Source of the DNA: Membranipora membranacea
Taxonomy: Eukaryota > Bryozoa > Gymnolaemata > Cheilostomatida > Membraniporidae
Assembly: GCA_914767715.1 (NCBI GenBank)
Contig: OU612070.1
Coordinates: forward strand, 6,591,501-6,651,500
Length of the DNA: 60,000 nucleotides
Direction: 5' to 3'
This document shows, in pieces, positions 56,544-60,000 of the stretch. The notes beneath the pieces are model-generated. The model did no database searches and was not told the origin of the DNA. It was given only the letters and a program-made list of their open reading frames with translations. A program made the translations under genes and the position numbers. The first letter of the stretch is position 1. Each line of letters opens with the position of its first letter.

Positions 56544-59500
56544 ATGCCATTATCTCAATGGAGCACAACCAGATATTGTTTGTGGTAAGTAAAATCAGTT
56601 TCTTATGGGGCCAATTTGTCTGATAACAGTCTATAACATGAGTGAGAGTAGATAGAGCAGCAGTGGAGTGAGTGAGTGGTTGTAGCTGTAAATATTTGAT
56701 AAATAATTGACATGCAAGTCACAAACAATGCTACCAGAAGACAACAGTGGTGATGGTAGCTACAATCATACTCAACACAGTATCCACTAATGCAGATAAA
56801 TTATGTATAAGTTTTAAATCAGTGTTGTATGATTCCCTTGTTCATTCAATCAAGGAGTAAAAAGGGCATTTTTGCTCCAGTCCTTGGTTCACTTGACCTA
56901 GAGACCTTGATAACATCAAAGACTAAGAGATGATTGAATTGATGCTAGAAATATGTTACTCATTCCCTGAACCAAGATTCCCATACAATCCATTCTCTGA
57001 CAAGCAGCAACATTCACTTTATGACTCACCCAGCTGGTCATAGTGCTACACTTTTTTATTTCAGGCCAGAAGATAACCTCGATCTAGCCAATGATAAGGC
57101 TTTTGAGCCAACATGGCATGGGCTGATCAGCAAGCTGACAGAGAGATTCGGGCCATCTGATGCTGAGAACCTCGACAGTCAAGCATTTAAAACTGTTGTA
57201 CTGAAACAGTTTAGAACAAAACTCAAAAGGCGATCTTGGCACGGAGCCTCCTATAAAACTATCGCAGGCCTCAAATGGCGCACTCTCGCTACAGCCCATG
57301 ATGTCAACTCCATACAGGCTCAGTTTTCGGTTAAAACCAAAGGGGAGATTACCCAGTATGTTTACATTAAAAACTCTTTGCCAGCAATACTGTCGGTTAC
57401 CTCAGGATCATCTATAATCAATGTGACGGTGGCCGGCAGAAATGTTGGTCAAGTTACTGATGACCTTCACTCAGCTATGAGGATTTTAATGAGCAGCAAA
57501 TTTTGCGGTTTGAGACAGTCTGCGGCATGTATCGTTTACCTCAGCAAGTTTTCAGCTGCAGATAAGTGTCCAAGATGTGCTCGTAACCAAGTCATCAGAG
57601 ATACATGTCTGATGGACAAAACAAATTTACAAGGTAAATAATAAGGCTGTATCTCAAAATGAAAATGCATAATTTCTGGGAATATAATGTGGCCAGCAGG
57701 TTCATATGGGTCTTTTAACCTATGTTCTACATAATGTAGGATTTTTGCAAAAAAGTACCACATTTTTCAGGCCTAACCTGTAGGCGGTTGATAGTCTGTT
57801 ATTTTGAGATTGCCATAGGGCCTATCTCTTGATTGTGCTGCAAAATTTTTAGTCAAAAGCTCAACATAGTAGAGCAATTGATTATTGATATCAACTGTCA
57901 CTGATGTTCAAGTTCCAGGAGATTCGATGGTCATTCTTCAATGGACAATCACCCATGTCTGGTAATATTTGTGGCTATTTCTATCCTTGTTAGCTCGTAA
58001 CCTTGTTATCAAATGGGAGATTCATTACACAAGTGTAAGTACCTGATAACTAATACATTAATGTGCAATTTTATATTATGATGTTTTACCACTTTTAGCT
58101 GTTATTTCTAATTTACTTGAAATTATTATAGATTTTCATATTTTAGATTCTAACTTCTATAATATTTTTATGATTTAATGTATGACATTATTTTAGATTC
58201 TCATGATTTTAAATTCCAGTTGCTACAATGTTTTATGAATTACTGCACGATATTACTTTTCTTAGCTTCGATAATTTTAGATTCTTAGTTATATAAAGAT
58301 AGAGCGACAATAAAATCACTTGCGAAACCAAAATTTTATGGTTTAAGAGCTAACGTCTGAATAAGATCATTCAACACCGATGCTATTGAGAAATCATAAC
58401 AGCCAGGATGATGAAAAGGTTACTATCTTATGAGGAACAATAGTTAAACTAGAGTAAGAACGTTCGAGAACTCTATAAAAATGTTCGAGAGCCCTTTAGA
58501 AAGGTAGCAAGACCTTTGTATGCAGGCACAAAGAAAGTGTCGCAATAATGTCGACATTTAAGCGACCGATTGAAACGATTAAGGATCGACCCCTGCTGTG
58601 ACCAATCAGCTCCCTCTCCTCATTCCTGTGACTATATAAAGACTAGCAGAAAACGCAAGCAGTAGCTCATCTTAGGAATAGTTTAGGATTAGTTAACATT
58701 GATTTATCTGATAAGAATATTGATTTTTAAACTTATACTTTCAATAAAGATAAAGCTCATTTTGGTACAGCCTTGACAAGGTTGTGTTATGTGCAATTTA
58801 CTTGGATTAATTTTTATGGAATAATTATAATTATATTAATGTCTACTCCATATTAAGAACTTGGTGAAATGACCGAATTACTCAGAAACATACATATTGA
58901 ATTCCGGCCGAAGGGAGAGAGCATCTTTCCGTCAGAAAAATTGACGAGGTAAGTTTATCACAATTGTGGAAGCTCTCATTAATATTGCGTGGCAATATTC
59001 AGGTTGAAATTTGTTTGATAAAATAATCATTATAAAGCTCCAGTTGAAGGCAAAGGTAAGTCCTTGGTTGTATCGACTGATCATCGGTTTTAATTTTGTT
59101 GAAGCTCCATCGTTATTGGCGAGTCTGCCATTTGTAATTTCCTGCAGAGGATCAAGTGAATCTTGTGTCTTATTGAAGGTGAAGTTGTCACCTCATACAT
59201 TGAGTCGTCCTGGCGAGCATTTAGTCAGATTATACCAGTTATTTTATTACTAGTCGCGCAACCTTTTGATAAAATTCAATATTTTATAACTGCAGTCATA
59301 TTTATCCTTATTACCTATAAATTATATTTTAATATTGAACTTTAGACGGTCATTTTACTTTCAGAGTACGGGCAACCACTTGTTCGCGATTCAACCACAT
59401 GTTTAGGCCGAACTTTGCGGAATCACACATAATTAAGTTAATGATTGCTTAGGTGGATTTCAGAGGTCCATAAAGTTAAGAGTGCTAACCATTACACATT

Positions 59501-59909
59501 ATATAGTAACACCATTACACATACACCATTACACAAAGTAGAACCAAAATTTACCTTGTGTCAAACCAAACAAAGCGATAATTATAGTATTAATATTTGA
59601 ATTATAGATTTATATGACAAACACAAGAAGTGTGCAGGACGGGACCTTACACTCCTCTAATTAATATTAAAGTTACGGGAGTGTGCGTTCCTCGTCCCTC
59701 ACACAAGTAATGACCATGTTGAGTAGATTTTCACTGATCTTCTTACACAAGATCACATTAAGGAGTAAAGATATTTTTCTGTTAACAGGAGATCAATCAA
59801 TGGAGGAGGTTGAAAACCAGTTAAAGAGAAAGCTGCCAAATTCCTTCGCTGAGCATGTCTCCTCACAGCTGAGCCTCAGTGAGAAAAATCAAATAGTCTA
59901 CAGCGAAAA
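56544..59909 (+). CDS. Unrecognised gene, 5' part (continues past the window)
   Basis: Three plus-strand exons join in phase. 56544-56584 starts with ATG in GCCATGC and ends TTTGTG|GTAAGT. 57065-57633 has acceptor TTTTATTTCAG and donor CAAG|GTAAAT. 59789-59909 has acceptor GTTAACAG and donor GAAAA|GTGAGT. The roughly 243 residues so far begin MPLSQWSTTRYCLWPEDNLD. They contain TWHGLISKLTERFGPSDAEN, a basic segment LKRRSWHGASYKTIAGLKWR and a beta-rich region (LPAILSVTSGSSIINVTVAG). A possible zinc-binding CPRCARN and an acidic helical part in the last exon follow. No known domain is recognised. Intron 2 (2.2 kb) holds a repeat and promoter-like signals. The exon model is good; function unknown. 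Confidence 0.55.
58590..58760 (+). promoter_or_regulatory. Promoter-like CCAAT/TATA with AATAAA downstream
   Basis: GACCAATCAG near 58599 and CTATATAAAG near 58632 have normal promoter spacing, and CAATAAAG follows about 110 bp later (58741). A promoter with a polyadenylation signal just after the start region is the arrangement found in LTRs, but a plain promoter for the candidate exon at 58869 is also possible. Confidence 0.3.
58869..58948 (+). CDS. Possible first coding exon (arrestin-like N-terminus?)
   Basis: An ATG at 58869 opens 26 codons ending at a donor GACGAG|GTAAGT: MTELLRNIHIEFRPKGESIF followed by PSEKLTR. The beta-strand pattern and the pGE/PSEKL turn recall the start of arrestin-domain proteins, but this is a short segment. 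CCAAT and TATA boxes lie about 240-270 bp upstream. It sits inside intron 2 of the gene above and its phase does not match 59789. An alternative is a chance frame within a repeat. Confidence 0.2.
59286..59390 (+). repeat. Dispersed repeat family 2, copy 2
   Basis: It shares ACTGCAGTCATATTTATCCT and TTTTACTTTCAGAGTACGGG with 44738-44850. It lies in intron 2 of the plus-strand gene, downstream of the CCAAT/TATA/AATAAA region, so the whole may be a solo LTR. Confidence 0.5.
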
Positions 59910-60000
59910 GTGAGTGCTGATAATAATGGTTATGAAAATAGTGCTCTGTCCAAATAAGGAAAAAAATCCAATCAGACTTCAATATTGACAACATATCCTG

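Noticed and set aside
59011-59253. Plus-strand frame with ESCVLLKVKLSPHTL as a second exon of an arrestin-like gene
   Set aside because: The upstream part is interrupted by stops, the downstream end has no donor and the adjacent sequence is a dispersed repeat.

Overview
This is eukaryotic (metazoan) nuclear DNA: AT-rich, with small coding exons bounded by GT..AG introns of about 0.1-8 kb, no operons, and many short transposon relics. A sponge is the most plausible source. The best lineage clue is a gene for a short-chain collagen of the sponge C4/spongin type, next to a secreted carboxylesterase and PAN plus C-type-lectin genes. Such genes also occur in cnidarians and molluscs, so the placement is inference. 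Exon models below were read by eye from splice signals and reading-frame phase; nothing was confirmed with transcripts or database searches.

Layout. 0.5-15.8 kb, minus strand: scattered exons of a protein that starts with a CARD-like domain followed by a Ser-rich linker and coiled coil (DLG5-like N-terminus), with several further exons to the left. 17.1-19.3 kb, plus strand: a four-exon gene for a basic, Ser-rich protein with S/T-E-Y/F motifs. 20.5-22.2 kb, minus: short-chain collagen gene with an in-frame TGA where a Trp is expected. 24.4-33.0 kb, minus: a ten-exon carboxylesterase/cholinesterase-like gene with signal peptide, complete Ser-Glu-His triad and a C-terminal tail resembling a GPI-anchor signal; one splice junction is unresolved. 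36.4-52.9 kb: three paralogous PAN + C-type lectin genes: intact copy A (minus), broken copy B (minus) and intact copy C (plus). 55-60 kb: remains of a hAT transposase, and on the plus strand an unrecognised gene that runs off the window.

The rest is mobile-element debris. It includes a 964-bp hAT-type non-autonomous element with terminal inverted repeats and an 8-bp target duplication. There are two tiny elements with 10-bp duplications, a mariner-like mini-element with partial copies, a tRNA-derived SINE, a 319-bp near-perfect palindrome and a decayed LINE reverse transcriptase. Two dispersed repeats of unknown type are also present.

The esterase, collagen and lectins are all predicted secreted or surface proteins. 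No operon or single pathway ties them together, so the cluster should be read as neighbourhood rather than as a system.
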